64,000 bases of DNA from CAIUPE01 sp046091665. GTDB taxonomy: Bacteria > Pseudomonadota > Alphaproteobacteria > Rhizobiales > Beijerinckiaceae. The stretch lies in the NCBI GenBank assembly GCA_046091665.1, contig JBJTCD010000017.1, positions 28,125-92,124 on the forward strand. Direction: 5' to 3'. Under the pieces are notes generated by a model. It saw only the letters and a list, made by a program, of their open reading frames with translations. It was not told the origin of the DNA and did not search any database. The translations under genes were made by a program, and so were the position numbers. Below, in pieces: positions 14,771 through 22,665 of this stretch (positions are counted from its first letter, which is position 1; the number at the start of each line of letters is the position of its first letter).

Positions 14771-15739
14771 ATGAAAGCGACCGGCATTCTTGCCCCGACC
14801 CGTATGATGCCTCTCATCCTTGATGGTTTGCGTGCAACGGGCAAACTCCATTGCTTATGGGAACAAGCGGATCCTGAAGCCTATCTTTCGGCCCATGCCG
14901 ATCAGATCGGCGCAATCGCCACCGGCGCTCATCTGGCTGTTGACGGCGCCTATATGTCGCGCTTTCCGAATTTGAAACTCGTCGCCAATTTTGGCGTTGG
15001 CTATGACACGGTTGATGCGAAATGGGCTGGCAAAAACGGGGTCATCGTCACCAACACACCCAATGTGTTAACAGAAGAAGTTGCCGATACCGCCTTGGGT
15101 CTTCTTTTGATGACCATTCGCGAATTACCGCAATCAGAGCGATGGTTGCGCGCGGGTCATTGGATTTCAAAAGGACCCTACCCTTTGACCGCCAATACAA
15201 TGCGCGGAAAAACAATCGGCATTCTGGCACTCGGTCGCATTGGTAAAGCGATCGCCACGCGCTGCGAAGCTTTTGGCTTAACGGTCGCCTATCATGGTCG
15301 CACGAAACAAGATGACGTCTCTTATCGTTATTATGACTCGCTCGTCGAGATGGCGCGTGATGTTGATATTTTAATGAGTGTGGCTCCGGGTGGCGCTTCA
15401 ACAAAGCACATCATCAATGCGGAAGTATTAAAAGCACTCGGACCGCAAGGTGTGTTGATCAATATCGGTCGTGGTAGCGTCGTTGATGAAGCTGCTTTGG
15501 CAAAAGCCTTGCGCGAAAAGATCATTTTCGCGGCAGGTCTTGATGTGTTTGAAAATGAACCGCATGTGCCCGCGGAGTTGATGGCGTGTGAAAATGCGGT
15601 GCTTTTACCTCATGTGGGATCAGCATCGATCCATACACGCAATTTGATGGGACAATTGGTCGTTGATAATGTTCTCGCGTTTCTTTCAGGCAAACTTCCG
15701 TTAACACCCGTTGCCGAAACGCCCTTTACGCATTGGTAA
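14771..15739 (+). CDS. D-2-hydroxyacid dehydrogenase (glyoxylate/hydroxypyruvate reductase-like)
   Basis: The ATG at 14771 follows an AGGAGG ribosome site and gives 322 residues; the frame extends farther upstream but without support. The Rossmann motif GILALGRIGKAIATR begins near residue 150. The catalytic triad is seen as Arg in NIGRGSVVDE, Glu in DVFENEPHVP and His in LLPHVGSAS. It should reduce glyoxylate or hydroxypyruvate, or oxidise the matching D-2-hydroxyacids, with NAD(P)H. It is followed by a clear terminator, so it is a single-gene transcript. The sharing of a promoter region with the divergent beta-hydroxyacid dehydrogenase suggests joint control. Confidence 0.9.
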   Translation: MKATGILAPTRMMPLILDGLRATGKLHCLWEQADPEAYLSAHADQIGAIATGAHLAVDGAYMSRFPNLKLVANFGVGYDTVDAKWAGKNGVIVTNTPNVLTEEVADTALGLLLMTIRELPQSERWLRAGHWISKGPYPLTANTMRGKTIGILALGRIGKAIATRCEAFGLTVAYHGRTKQDDVSYRYYDSLVEMARDVDILMSVAPGGASTKHIINAEVLKALGPQGVLINIGRGSVVDEAALAKALREKIIFAAGLDVFENEPHVPAELMACENAVLLPHVGSASIHTRNLMGQLVVDNVLAFLSGKLPLTPVAETPFTHW

Positions 15740-15745
15740 AAAAGA

Positions 15746-15786
15746 AAAAGCCGGTTGGACATGATCCACCCGGCTTTGATTTTTTA
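15746..15786 (+). terminator. Rho-independent terminator after the 2-hydroxyacid dehydrogenase
   Basis: The stem AAAGCCGG (15747-15754) pairs with CCGGCTTT (15770-15777), the loop holds a further TGGA/TCCA pairing, and GATTTTTT follows. Confidence 0.85.
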
Positions 15787-15800
15787 AGGCGCTTTATCGC

Positions 15801-16781
15801 TTATGCGATTTTGCCATGAAGCTCGTCTTCAATGTGGACTCGGATGATCTCTTCGAATGTGGATTCAGAGGTGAAGCCCAAAGACCGCGCGCGTTTCGTG
15901 TCAAAATTCATCGGCCACCCTTCAACGATTTTGATGATGGCGGGATCGGGTACATGCTTGATGCGCGCGACGACTTTCTCGCCTGCAACATTTCGAAGTG
16001 CTGCGATCTGTTCACCCACAGTCACGGAGAGGCCCGGCATAGAGAGATTGCGCCGCCAGCCCAAAAGCCCTGTATCCATGGTTGCAGCGTGAAGCAGAAA
16101 GCCGACTGCTGAGCGCGGGCTCGCATGCCAATGGCGCACGGTTTCAGCGACCGGCAAAACCGCTTCATGGCCTGCAAGCGGTTCGCGAATGATGTTCGAG
16201 AAAAAGCCGGATGCGGCTTTGTTGGGTTTGCCCGGCCTTACGCAGATCGTGGGTAAACGAATACCGACACCGTCGAAAAAGCCTTTGCGCGAATAATCGG
16301 AGAGTAGCAATTCGCCAATCGCTTTTTGCGTGCCGTAAGATGTGAGTGGTGTTGTAAAAAACTCATCCCCAATCGCTTCGGGAAACGGCGCACCAAACAC
16401 CGCAATCGACGAGGTGAAGACAACACGCGGCTTGTAACCGTTGCCAATGGCGCGAATGGCTGCGAAGAGTTGCATCGTGCCATCAAGATTGATGCGATAG
16501 CCCTTGTCGAAATCCTGCTCGGCTTCGCCGGAGACAATGGCTGCGAGATGGAAAATCACATCGGGCTTGCCGGCGACAAGTTTCGCGGTTTCGCCCGGCA
16601 ATGAAAAATCGGACGCGAGCGTCGTGGATGTGAATTTTGCACCCGCAGGCGCTGAAGGCTCGATGACATCATGCAAAGTCGCTTTCGTAATTTCGCGACC
16701 ACCAAGATGGCCATCTTTCGCCAGCCGTTCCGCCAATTTGCGACCGACCATACCCGCCGCACCGATGATAAGAATATGCAT
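15801..16781 (-). CDS. denD: D-erythronate dehydrogenase-like NAD-dependent epimerase (DenD family)
   Basis: 326 residues of the extended SDR fold. It begins MHILIIGAAGMVGRKLA (GxxGxxG at 7-12), has IFHLAAIVSGEAEQDF, TSSIAVFGAPFP, the active site SYGTQKAIGE (Y-x3-K) and LPTICVRPGKPNKAASGFFS. These blocks are characteristic of DenD, which oxidises D-erythronate to 2-oxo-D-erythronate. The later enzymes of that route (OtnI isomerase, OtnK or DenK kinase, OtnC decarboxylase) are not in the window. The gene follows a truncated antitoxin by two bases and probably shares a transcript with the SDR upstream. Confidence 0.85.
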   Translation of the reverse strand: MHILIIGAAGMVGRKLAERLAKDGHLGGREITKATLHDVIEPSAPAGAKFTSTTLASDFSLPGETAKLVAGKPDVIFHLAAIVSGEAEQDFDKGYRINLDGTMQLFAAIRAIGNGYKPRVVFTSSIAVFGAPFPEAIGDEFFTTPLTSYGTQKAIGELLLSDYSRKGFFDGVGIRLPTICVRPGKPNKAASGFFSNIIREPLAGHEAVLPVAETVRHWHASPRSAVGFLLHAATMDTGLLGWRRNLSMPGLSVTVGEQIAALRNVAGEKVVARIKHVPDPAIIKIVEGWPMNFDTKRARSLGFTSESTFEEIIRVHIEDELHGKIA

Positions 16782-16783
16782 GA

Positions 16784-16960
16784 TTATGAGGCCCTTCCCT
16801 TTACGCGATTTACGGTACTGATTGATGTGCTTTTAGACTTCGGTTCAAATTCAAATGATGTACGTTTGAATTTTGAAAAATCATATTGCGATAAATCAGT
16901 CTGATCGACAAAGCGCTCGGCTTCACGATCTGTCTTCAATTTTGGAAACGGCCTTTTCAT
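16784..16960 (-). pseudogene. Truncated CopG-type antitoxin (type II TA family)
   Basis: A 58-residue frame from the ATG at 16960 reads KRPFPKLKTDREAERFVDQ and LSQYDFSKFKRTSFEFEP. This matches the N-terminal toxin-binding part of CopG/BrnA-like antitoxins (KLPxLxSDEEAExFVExxDLxxYDxSxFxxxxFEFxPK). The ribbon-helix-helix DNA-binding tail that should follow (RxNxRLPxxLLxAVKxxA) is missing; the frame ends after KSTSISTVNRVKGRAS. No toxin gene is adjacent. It lies between the SDR and denD genes, two bases before denD. It may be a decayed remnant or a short solitary antitoxin. Confidence 0.65.
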
Positions 16961-16976
16961 AAGCCACAGTCTCCGT

Positions 16977-17723
16977 CTAGAGTGCAAAGCCACCATCAGC
17001 CAAATGAATTTGCCCGGTCGTGTAGCTTGATTCATCGGAGCCAAGATAGACAGCAAGCCAGGCAATCTCTTCCGCTGTGCCGAGGCGGCCCATCGGTTGA
17101 CGATCAATAAACATTTGCCGCGCCTCTTTCTTGCCGATGCCTTGCAATTTGGCGAGTGCGGCGATGCGCTGATCGAGCGAGGGGGATTGGATTGTGCCCG
17201 GACAAATCGCATTGGCACGAATGCCCTTCTTGATGAAATCTGCCGCAACCGCTTTTGTTAGACCAATCACCGCCGCTTTCGACGCGCCATAAACATAGCG
17301 ATTGGGAATGCCGCGTACCGAACCTGCACCAGAAGCGATATTCACAATCGAGCCTTTGCCTTGCGCCAACATACCCGGAATAAAAGCGCGTATCATACGG
17401 TGCATGGATTTGACATTGAGATCCATCGAGAAATCCCATGCCGCTTCATCACATTCGAGCACGCTGCCATGATGGACATAACCAGCAGCGTTGACGAGAA
17501 TATCTATTGTGCCGACCTCTTTGGCGAAGGCGTTCACTGCATCACTTGATAAGACATCGAGCTTTGCGCGTTTGGCGCGTTTGATATCGGCAAGCGCCTT
17601 GTCATTAATATCGGTGGCCCAGACGGTTGCGCCTTCAGCCACGAAAAATTCCGCAATCGCGCGCCCGATGCCATTGGCTGCCGCAGTGACAACCGCGCGT
17701 TTACCCTTCAATCGACCTGCCAT
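16977..17723 (-). CDS. SDR dehydrogenase resembling 2-keto-3-deoxy-L-fuconate dehydrogenase
   Basis: 248 residues of the classical SDR fold: N-terminus MAGRLKGKRAVVTAAANGIG, a DINDKALADI adenine-pocket acidic segment, NAAGYVHHGSVLECDE, and active site YVYGASKAAVIGL (Y-x3-K). The close fit of MAGRLxGK, GYVHHG, LNVKSMHRMIRAFIPGML and ICPGTIQSPSLDQRI to the 2-keto-3-deoxy-L-fuconate/BDH2-type group suggests oxidation of a 2-keto-3-deoxy sugar acid or of a 3-hydroxy acid. A dehydratase of the IlvD/Edd type that could supply such a substrate lies close by. The exact substrate is open. Confidence 0.85.
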   Translation of the reverse strand: MAGRLKGKRAVVTAAANGIGRAIAEFFVAEGATVWATDINDKALADIKRAKRAKLDVLSSDAVNAFAKEVGTIDILVNAAGYVHHGSVLECDEAAWDFSMDLNVKSMHRMIRAFIPGMLAQGKGSIVNIASGAGSVRGIPNRYVYGASKAAVIGLTKAVAADFIKKGIRANAICPGTIQSPSLDQRIAALAKLQGIGKKEARQMFIDRQPMGRLGTAEEIAWLAVYLGSDESSYTTGQIHLADGGFAL

Positions 17724-17734
17724 TTTATTCCCCT

Positions 17735-18454
17735 TTATTTGAATGCGTTCAGAGTCTTCTTTTGACGGCCATCGCCCTCAAAATTTTGCGGATGAAGCCA
17801 AGTTTCAAAGGCGCGCTTTTGCTTTGGCCATTCTGTATCAAGGATTGAATACCATGCTGTGTCACGGTTTCGTCCACGCACCATCATATGCCGGCGAAAA
17901 ATTCCTTCGAATGTGAAACCAAAACGGTCTGCCGCGCGACGCGACGGCGCATTCAAAGAATTGCATTTCCATTCATAACGGCGATAGCCAAGCGTGTCGA
18001 AAACATAGCGCATCAACAAATACTGCGCTTCGGTTGCACCGGGCGTTTTTTGCAGGGGCGTACCATACATGATGTTGCCGACTTCAATCACGCGATGCGC
18101 GGTGTCGATACGCATCAAAGTGGCGTAACCCATCGCTTTCCCGGATTTTTTATCGATGATCGCGTAGAACATCGGATCCTCAGACTGCGCTTTGCGTTCA
18201 ATATGCGCTTTGAAGGCGGTGTGATCAGCAAAGGGCGCTTCAAAGAGATATTGCCAGATCACATCCTTATCAGCGCCATGCGAGGCGGTATAAAGATCAT
18301 CGGTATGTTTTTGAGGATCTAGCGGTTCAAGGCGCACATAGCGCCCTTCATGCACGATGCGCTCAGGACGCGGTGCCGGATGCGTATCCACGTCAACGCC
18401 AATCGGAAGTTGCGTTAAAGGATCGGGCGTGGAAGCAGGTGTGAATGAGGGCAT
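17735..18454 (-). CDS. GNAT acetyltransferase (RimJ/RimL type)
   Basis: Starting at the ATG at 18454 gives 239 residues; the longer frame begins inside the palindromic repeat and is unlikely. The core (VRLEPLDPQKHTDDLY, AMGYATLMRIDTAHRVIEVGNIMYG, YRRYEWKCNSLNAPSRRAADRFGFTFEGIFRR) is the RimJ/RimL-like GNAT fold, which acetylates protein N-termini, small amines or amino acids. The substrate is unknown. It overlaps nothing and is separated from the SDR gene by 11 bases, so it may be the first gene of a gnat-sdr-denD transcript. Confidence 0.85.
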   Translation of the reverse strand: MPSFTPASTPDPLTQLPIGVDVDTHPAPRPERIVHEGRYVRLEPLDPQKHTDDLYTASHGADKDVIWQYLFEAPFADHTAFKAHIERKAQSEDPMFYAIIDKKSGKAMGYATLMRIDTAHRVIEVGNIMYGTPLQKTPGATEAQYLLMRYVFDTLGYRRYEWKCNSLNAPSRRAADRFGFTFEGIFRRHMMVRGRNRDTAWYSILDTEWPKQKRAFETWLHPQNFEGDGRQKKTLNAFK

Positions 18455-18490
18455 AGATCGTCGCAATTCTCGATCGGCAAGTCGTGTGAA

Positions 18491-18574
18491 CCTCATCCTG
18501 AGCAGCCGCGGAACGCGGCGTGTCGAAGGATCCTTCGAGACGCATCGCTCATCGCGATGCTCCTCAGGATGAGG
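18491..18574. repeat. Rhizobiales palindromic intergenic repeat
   Basis: An 84-bp imperfect palindrome bounded by CCTCATCCTGAG (18491-18502) and CTCAGGATGAGG (18563-18574). An inner perfect palindrome TCGAAGGATCCTTCGA is at 18522-18537, and CATCGC/GCGATG arms also pair. This element class, with the same outer and inner words, is abundant in intergenic regions of Bradyrhizobium-like genomes. It lies between the acetyltransferase and dehydratase genes and could fold into a long RNA stem. Confidence 0.85.
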
Positions 18575-18596
18575 GTGATGAATAGAGGCGGCTCAC

Positions 18597-20456
18597 TCAG
18601 TGGTTATCTCTCGCGACGCCGAATTTTTGTGCGACGCGTTGATATTTCACGGCAGGTTTGAGCACCATGCCGTCCGACAATTGATCAACCATCGAACGCT
18701 GGATTTCCTGCCATGGTGTCTGGCTTGCCGGATATTGGAAGCCGCCATGTTTCATCAACTCAGCGCGGCGTTTTGCAAGATCTTCTTTCGAGATCAGAAT
18801 ATCGGCTGTGCCCTTTTTCAAATCGATGCGCACGCGGTCATTGGTTTTCAAAAGCGCCAAACCGCCATTCGCCGCCGCTTCCGGTGACGCGTTCAAAATC
18901 GAAGGCGAGCCGGATGTGCCTGATTGGCGACCATCGCCAATGCAGGGCAAGGAGGTGATGCCTTTTTTAAGAAGCGCTGCGGGTGGTTGCATATTCACAA
19001 CTTCCGCCGCCCCCGGATAACCAATCGGGCCCGTGCCGCGAATAAACAGCATGCAATGCTCATCGATTTTCAGTTTCGGATCATCAATACGGTGGTGATA
19101 ATCTTCCGGTCCTTCGAACACGATGGCACGACCTTCGAAAGCTTCCGGATCTTTCGGATTAGAAAGATAGCGCTTGCGGAACTCTTCTGAAATCACGCTT
19201 GTTTTCATCACGGCGCTGTCGAAGAGATTGCCTTTGAGCACCAAGAAGCCCGCATCTTTCTTGAGCGGCTTATCGATGGGATAAATCACATCATAATCGA
19301 TAATCTTGGTCTTTTTGCAATTCTCACCCATGGTCTTGCCATTGACGGTGAGCGCTTTCTCACGAATGAGTTTCTTTTTCATGAGCTCATTGACAACAGC
19401 GGGCACGCCACCGGCGCGGTGATATTCTTCACCGAGATATTTACCTGCGGGTTGTAAATTCACGAGCAGTGGCACTTTGTGACCGAATTTCTGCCAGTCC
19501 TCGACTTTCAATTCGACACCGATATGGCGTGCAATCGCGTTAATGTGAATCGGCGCATTGGTTGATCCCCCAATCGCCGAATTGATGATGATCGCGTTTT
19601 CAAAAGCTTCACGCGTCATGATGTCGGACGGTTTCAAATCTTCCCACACCATTTCAACAATGCGTTTGCCGGTATCATAAGCATTCTGGCCGCGCTCACG
19701 ATAGGGCGCGGGAATGGCCGCGCCGCCGGGCAAAGTCATGCCGAGCGCTTCAGCAAGTGAATTCATGGTTGAAGCTGTACCCATCGTGTTGCAATGGCCG
19801 ACGGAAGGCGCGGACGACGCGACAATATCCATGAACTCGTCATAATCGATCTCGCCTGAAGCAAGACGTTCGCGGCTCTTCCACACAACAGTGCCCGAGC
19901 CCGTGCGTTCGCCATGATACCAGCCATTCAACATCGGGCCGCCTGAGAGAACGATGGCCGGAATATTCACAGTCGCTGCGGCCATGATGCAAGCCGGCGT
20001 TGTTTTATCGCAGCCCGTAGTGAGCACGACACCATCAAGCGGATAGCCATAAAGCACTTCGACGAGACCAAGATAAGCGAGGTTACGATCAAGCGCGGCG
20101 GTGGGTCGTTTACCGGTTTCCTGAATTGGATGGACAGGGAATTCAAAAGCGACGCCGCCTGCTGCCGTGATCCCGTCACGCACACGTTTAGCGAGTTCGA
20201 GATGATGGCGGTTACAAGGCGACAAATCCGAACCCGTTTGCGCAATGCCTATGATCGGCTTGCCGGATTGAAGCTCTTCACGCGTCAAACCAAAATTGAG
20301 ATAACGCTCAAGATAGAGCGCGGTCATGCCCGGATTGTCTGGATTGTCGAACCAAAGCTTCGAGCGCAATTCGCGCTTTTTCCCGCTCGCGGCTTTGCTG
20401 CCTGTCCCTTTACCGGTTGTGGACTTTGCCGCACCGCTCTTTTTCGAAGCTGCCAT
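18597..20456 (-). CDS. IlvD/Edd-family sugar-acid dehydratase
   Basis: The ATG at 20456 has a GGGAG site and gives 619 residues. Cysteines expected to hold the Fe-S cluster are in SDLSPCNRHHLE, TGCDKTTPACIMAA and GHCNTMGTASTM; the C-terminal CIGDGRQSGTSGSP block is a family signature. Members dehydrate dihydroxyacids: branched-chain precursors, gluconate-6-P, or sugar acids such as L-arabonate, xylonate and galactonate. Length and the DLSPCN form favour the sugar-acid group, which fits the neighbouring KDF-dehydrogenase-like SDR. The first 28 residues are an odd Lys/Ala/Ser/Gly-rich tail. A palindromic repeat lies just downstream. Confidence 0.88.
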   Translation of the reverse strand: MAASKKSGAAKSTTGKGTGSKAASGKKRELRSKLWFDNPDNPGMTALYLERYLNFGLTREELQSGKPIIGIAQTGSDLSPCNRHHLELAKRVRDGITAAGGVAFEFPVHPIQETGKRPTAALDRNLAYLGLVEVLYGYPLDGVVLTTGCDKTTPACIMAAATVNIPAIVLSGGPMLNGWYHGERTGSGTVVWKSRERLASGEIDYDEFMDIVASSAPSVGHCNTMGTASTMNSLAEALGMTLPGGAAIPAPYRERGQNAYDTGKRIVEMVWEDLKPSDIMTREAFENAIIINSAIGGSTNAPIHINAIARHIGVELKVEDWQKFGHKVPLLVNLQPAGKYLGEEYHRAGGVPAVVNELMKKKLIREKALTVNGKTMGENCKKTKIIDYDVIYPIDKPLKKDAGFLVLKGNLFDSAVMKTSVISEEFRKRYLSNPKDPEAFEGRAIVFEGPEDYHHRIDDPKLKIDEHCMLFIRGTGPIGYPGAAEVVNMQPPAALLKKGITSLPCIGDGRQSGTSGSPSILNASPEAAANGGLALLKTNDRVRIDLKKGTADILISKEDLAKRRAELMKHGGFQYPASQTPWQEIQRSMVDQLSDGMVLKPAVKYQRVAQKFGVARDNH

Positions 20457-20595
20457 TTCGTTCTCCCCGTCGATCATAAATAAGGCCTTTCCCATTTTTG
20501 GGTGACCCAGCGTTGATTTCCTTCCTAGCATCGCCCTAAATGGATGTCGAAATCAATAAGCGAGAGACCTCGAAAGGGGCGGAGGAGCACTATCC

Positions 20596-21777
20596 ATGCT
20601 GCATATCACTGACGCATTTTCACGCATTGGCGAGGAAAACGCTTTTGCGGTGCTGGCCCGCGCCACGGAATTGCAGCGGCAAGGCAAAGACATCATCAAT
20701 CTTGGCATCGGCCAGCCCGATTTTCGCACGCCGGAAAATATTGTTGAAGCCGCCATCAAGGCCCTCAAAGACGGCCATCACGGCTATACGCCGGCCACCG
20801 GCATTCTGCCGCTACGCGAAGCGGTGGCGGCCGATCTCCATAAGCGCTTTGGAGTCGATGTCTCTCCCGAGCTTGTGATGATTGTGCCTGGCGGCAAAGT
20901 CACGATGTTCATGGCGATCCTGATGTTTGGCGAACCGGGCGCGGATATTCTCTATCCGGATCCCGGCTTTCCTATTTACCGCTCGATGATCGAGTTCACG
21001 GGCGCGCGCGCCATTCCGGTTCCGATTCGCGAGGAAAATCGTTTCGCTTTTTCTGCGGAAGAAACGCTTGCGCTGATCACACCAAAGACGCGGCTTCTCA
21101 TCATCAATTCACCGGCGAACCCGACCGGCGGCGTGACGCCAAAAGCCGAGATCGACAAACTCGTGAAGGGCCTTGAGCGCTTCCCCGATGTTGCGATCAT
21201 GTCGGACGAGATTTATGCGCAGATGACCTATGATGGCGAGAAGCACCAGACGCTTCTCGCTTATCCAGAAATTCGGGATCGTCTCGTGCTGCTTGATGGC
21301 TGGTCGAAAACCTACGCGATGACCGGATGGCGCATGGGTTATTCGGTATGGCCGAAGCCGCTTTATGATGCCGCCCGCAAACTCGCGGTGAATTCTTTTT
21401 CTTGCGTAAATGCATCCGCACAATATGCAGGGCTTGAAGCGCTCACCGGCCCGCAAGATGCGGTTCATGCGATGGTTCAAGAATTTGATCGCCGTCGTAA
21501 AGTTGTGATCGAAGGCCTGAACAAATTACCGAATGTGTCTGCGGCAACACCAAAAGGTGCTTTTTATGCGTTTCCGAATATTTCAAAAACCGGATGGCGT
21601 GCAAAGCCTCTCGCCTCTGCGCTTTTAGAAGAAGCGGGCGTGGCGACCATCGGTGGGCCGGATTTTGGTGTCTATGGCGAAGGCTTTATTCGCCTCTCAT
21701 ACGCCAATTCAACAGAGAATATCTTGCGCGCACTCGAGCGGATTGAAAAATTCTTGAATGAAAGAGCGCAGAAGTGA
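20596..21777 (+). CDS. Class I/II pyridoxal-phosphate aminotransferase
   Basis: 393 residues, fold type I. Visible marks are NLGIGQPDFRTP, the substrate-binding SPANPTGG, the DEIYA cofactor-binding Asp, the lysine in DGWSKTYAMTGWRMG, and RLSYANS near the end. It has a GGAGGAG ribosome site. The aspartate/alanine-type amino acid donor is likely but not resolved. It is divergent from the dehydratase with a 139-bp intergenic space, and followed by a hairpin-rich repeat region. Confidence 0.9.
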   Translation: MLHITDAFSRIGEENAFAVLARATELQRQGKDIINLGIGQPDFRTPENIVEAAIKALKDGHHGYTPATGILPLREAVAADLHKRFGVDVSPELVMIVPGGKVTMFMAILMFGEPGADILYPDPGFPIYRSMIEFTGARAIPVPIREENRFAFSAEETLALITPKTRLLIINSPANPTGGVTPKAEIDKLVKGLERFPDVAIMSDEIYAQMTYDGEKHQTLLAYPEIRDRLVLLDGWSKTYAMTGWRMGYSVWPKPLYDAARKLAVNSFSCVNASAQYAGLEALTGPQDAVHAMVQEFDRRRKVVIEGLNKLPNVSAATPKGAFYAFPNISKTGWRAKPLASALLEEAGVATIGGPDFGVYGEGFIRLSYANSTENILRALERIEKFLNERAQK

Positions 21778-21799
21778 GGCTGACACCAACCGCGTCCTC

Positions 21800-21985
21800 A
21801 CCCTGAGGGTGAGAGGTGTGCGCCTTAGGCGGCAAAACGATCCTGTGAATCGTTTTGAACCTCGAACGCGCGAAGAGTAAGCGAAGTGCAAAGAAGGCGC
21901 GTCTCGAAGGACGTGGTAATTAAGCGCTCACATGTCGCGTGGTTCGACACGCGATGCTTCGCATCGCGGCTCACCATGAGGATTA
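21800..21985. repeat. Cluster of short palindromes related to the intergenic repeat
   Basis: Between the aminotransferase and KDPG aldolase stops lie several hairpins: TCACCCTGAGGGTGA, AAAACGAT/ATCGTTTT around a 7-nt loop, and CGCGATGC/GCATCGCG around two T residues. Flanking words (TCTCGAAGGA, GGTTCGACACGCGATGC, CTCACCATGAGG) look like the same repeat class as at 18491, but diverged. They could also serve as terminators for the two convergent genes. The rest of the 245-bp gap shows nothing. Confidence 0.6.
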
Positions 21986-22022
21986 TCGTCAGAGGAATGT
22001 CGTCGATTGATGCTGCACCCAA

Positions 22023-22655
22023 TCACCGCAACGACGCACAAGCTTTTGCTAATTCTGTTATCCGTTTCCAATCGCCCGCTTTCACAGCAGCAGCAGGCGT
22101 GATCCATGAGCCGCCGACACAGACAACATTCGGGAGCGCGAGATAGGATTTCGCTTTCGCTTCATCAATGCCGCCGGTTGGACAAAAAATAAGATGCGGC
22201 AAAGGCGCTGAAAGTGATTTGAGATAAGCAACACCGCCGGCGGGTTCTGCCGGAAAAAATTTCAAGATATGAAACCCAAGTTCAGCCATCGTCATCGCTT
22301 CACTTGCGGTGGCAACACCGGGAAGCAAAGGTACGCCAGCATGCGCGGCCGCTTCCGCAAGTTTAAGTGTTGAACCGGGGCTCACAAGAAAACGCGAACC
22401 TGCCGAACGTGCTTCCTCAACTTGACTGGCCGATAAAACCGTACCCGCTCCGACAATCGCATCAGGCACAGCATGTGCAATCGCTTCAATGGCTTTCAAC
22501 GCGCCTTCGGTTCTCAAGGTGACTTCAAGAACAGGCAGACCACCTTCAACAAGCGCTTGCGCGAGAGGCACCGCATCATCAGGACCATGAACGGTGAGCA
22601 CCGGAATGACCGGTGCGCGTTTCAAGATCGCAAGAAGCCCCGCATTATGATCCAT
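22023..22655 (-). CDS. eda: KDPG/KHG aldolase
   Basis: The ATG at 22655 gives 210 residues, the normal length of 2-keto-3-deoxy-6-phosphogluconate aldolase. The catalytic Glu is in PVLEVTLRT and the Schiff-base Lys in FHILKFFPAEPAGG; the phosphate site is CPTGGI and VGGSW. It cleaves KDPG to pyruvate and glyceraldehyde-3-phosphate in the Entner-Doudoroff path and related sugar-acid routes. It starts ten bases after the RND transporter gene stop on the same strand, so it may be read from the efflux operon. That is an unusual partner, and it may have its own promoter within the transporter gene. Confidence 0.93.
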   Translation of the reverse strand: MDHNAGLLAILKRAPVIPVLTVHGPDDAVPLAQALVEGGLPVLEVTLRTEGALKAIEAIAHAVPDAIVGAGTVLSASQVEEARSAGSRFLVSPGSTLKLAEAAAHAGVPLLPGVATASEAMTMAELGFHILKFFPAEPAGGVAYLKSLSAPLPHLIFCPTGGIDEAKAKSYLALPNVVCVGGSWITPAAAVKAGDWKRITELAKACASLR

Positions 22656-22665
22656 CAATCCGATC

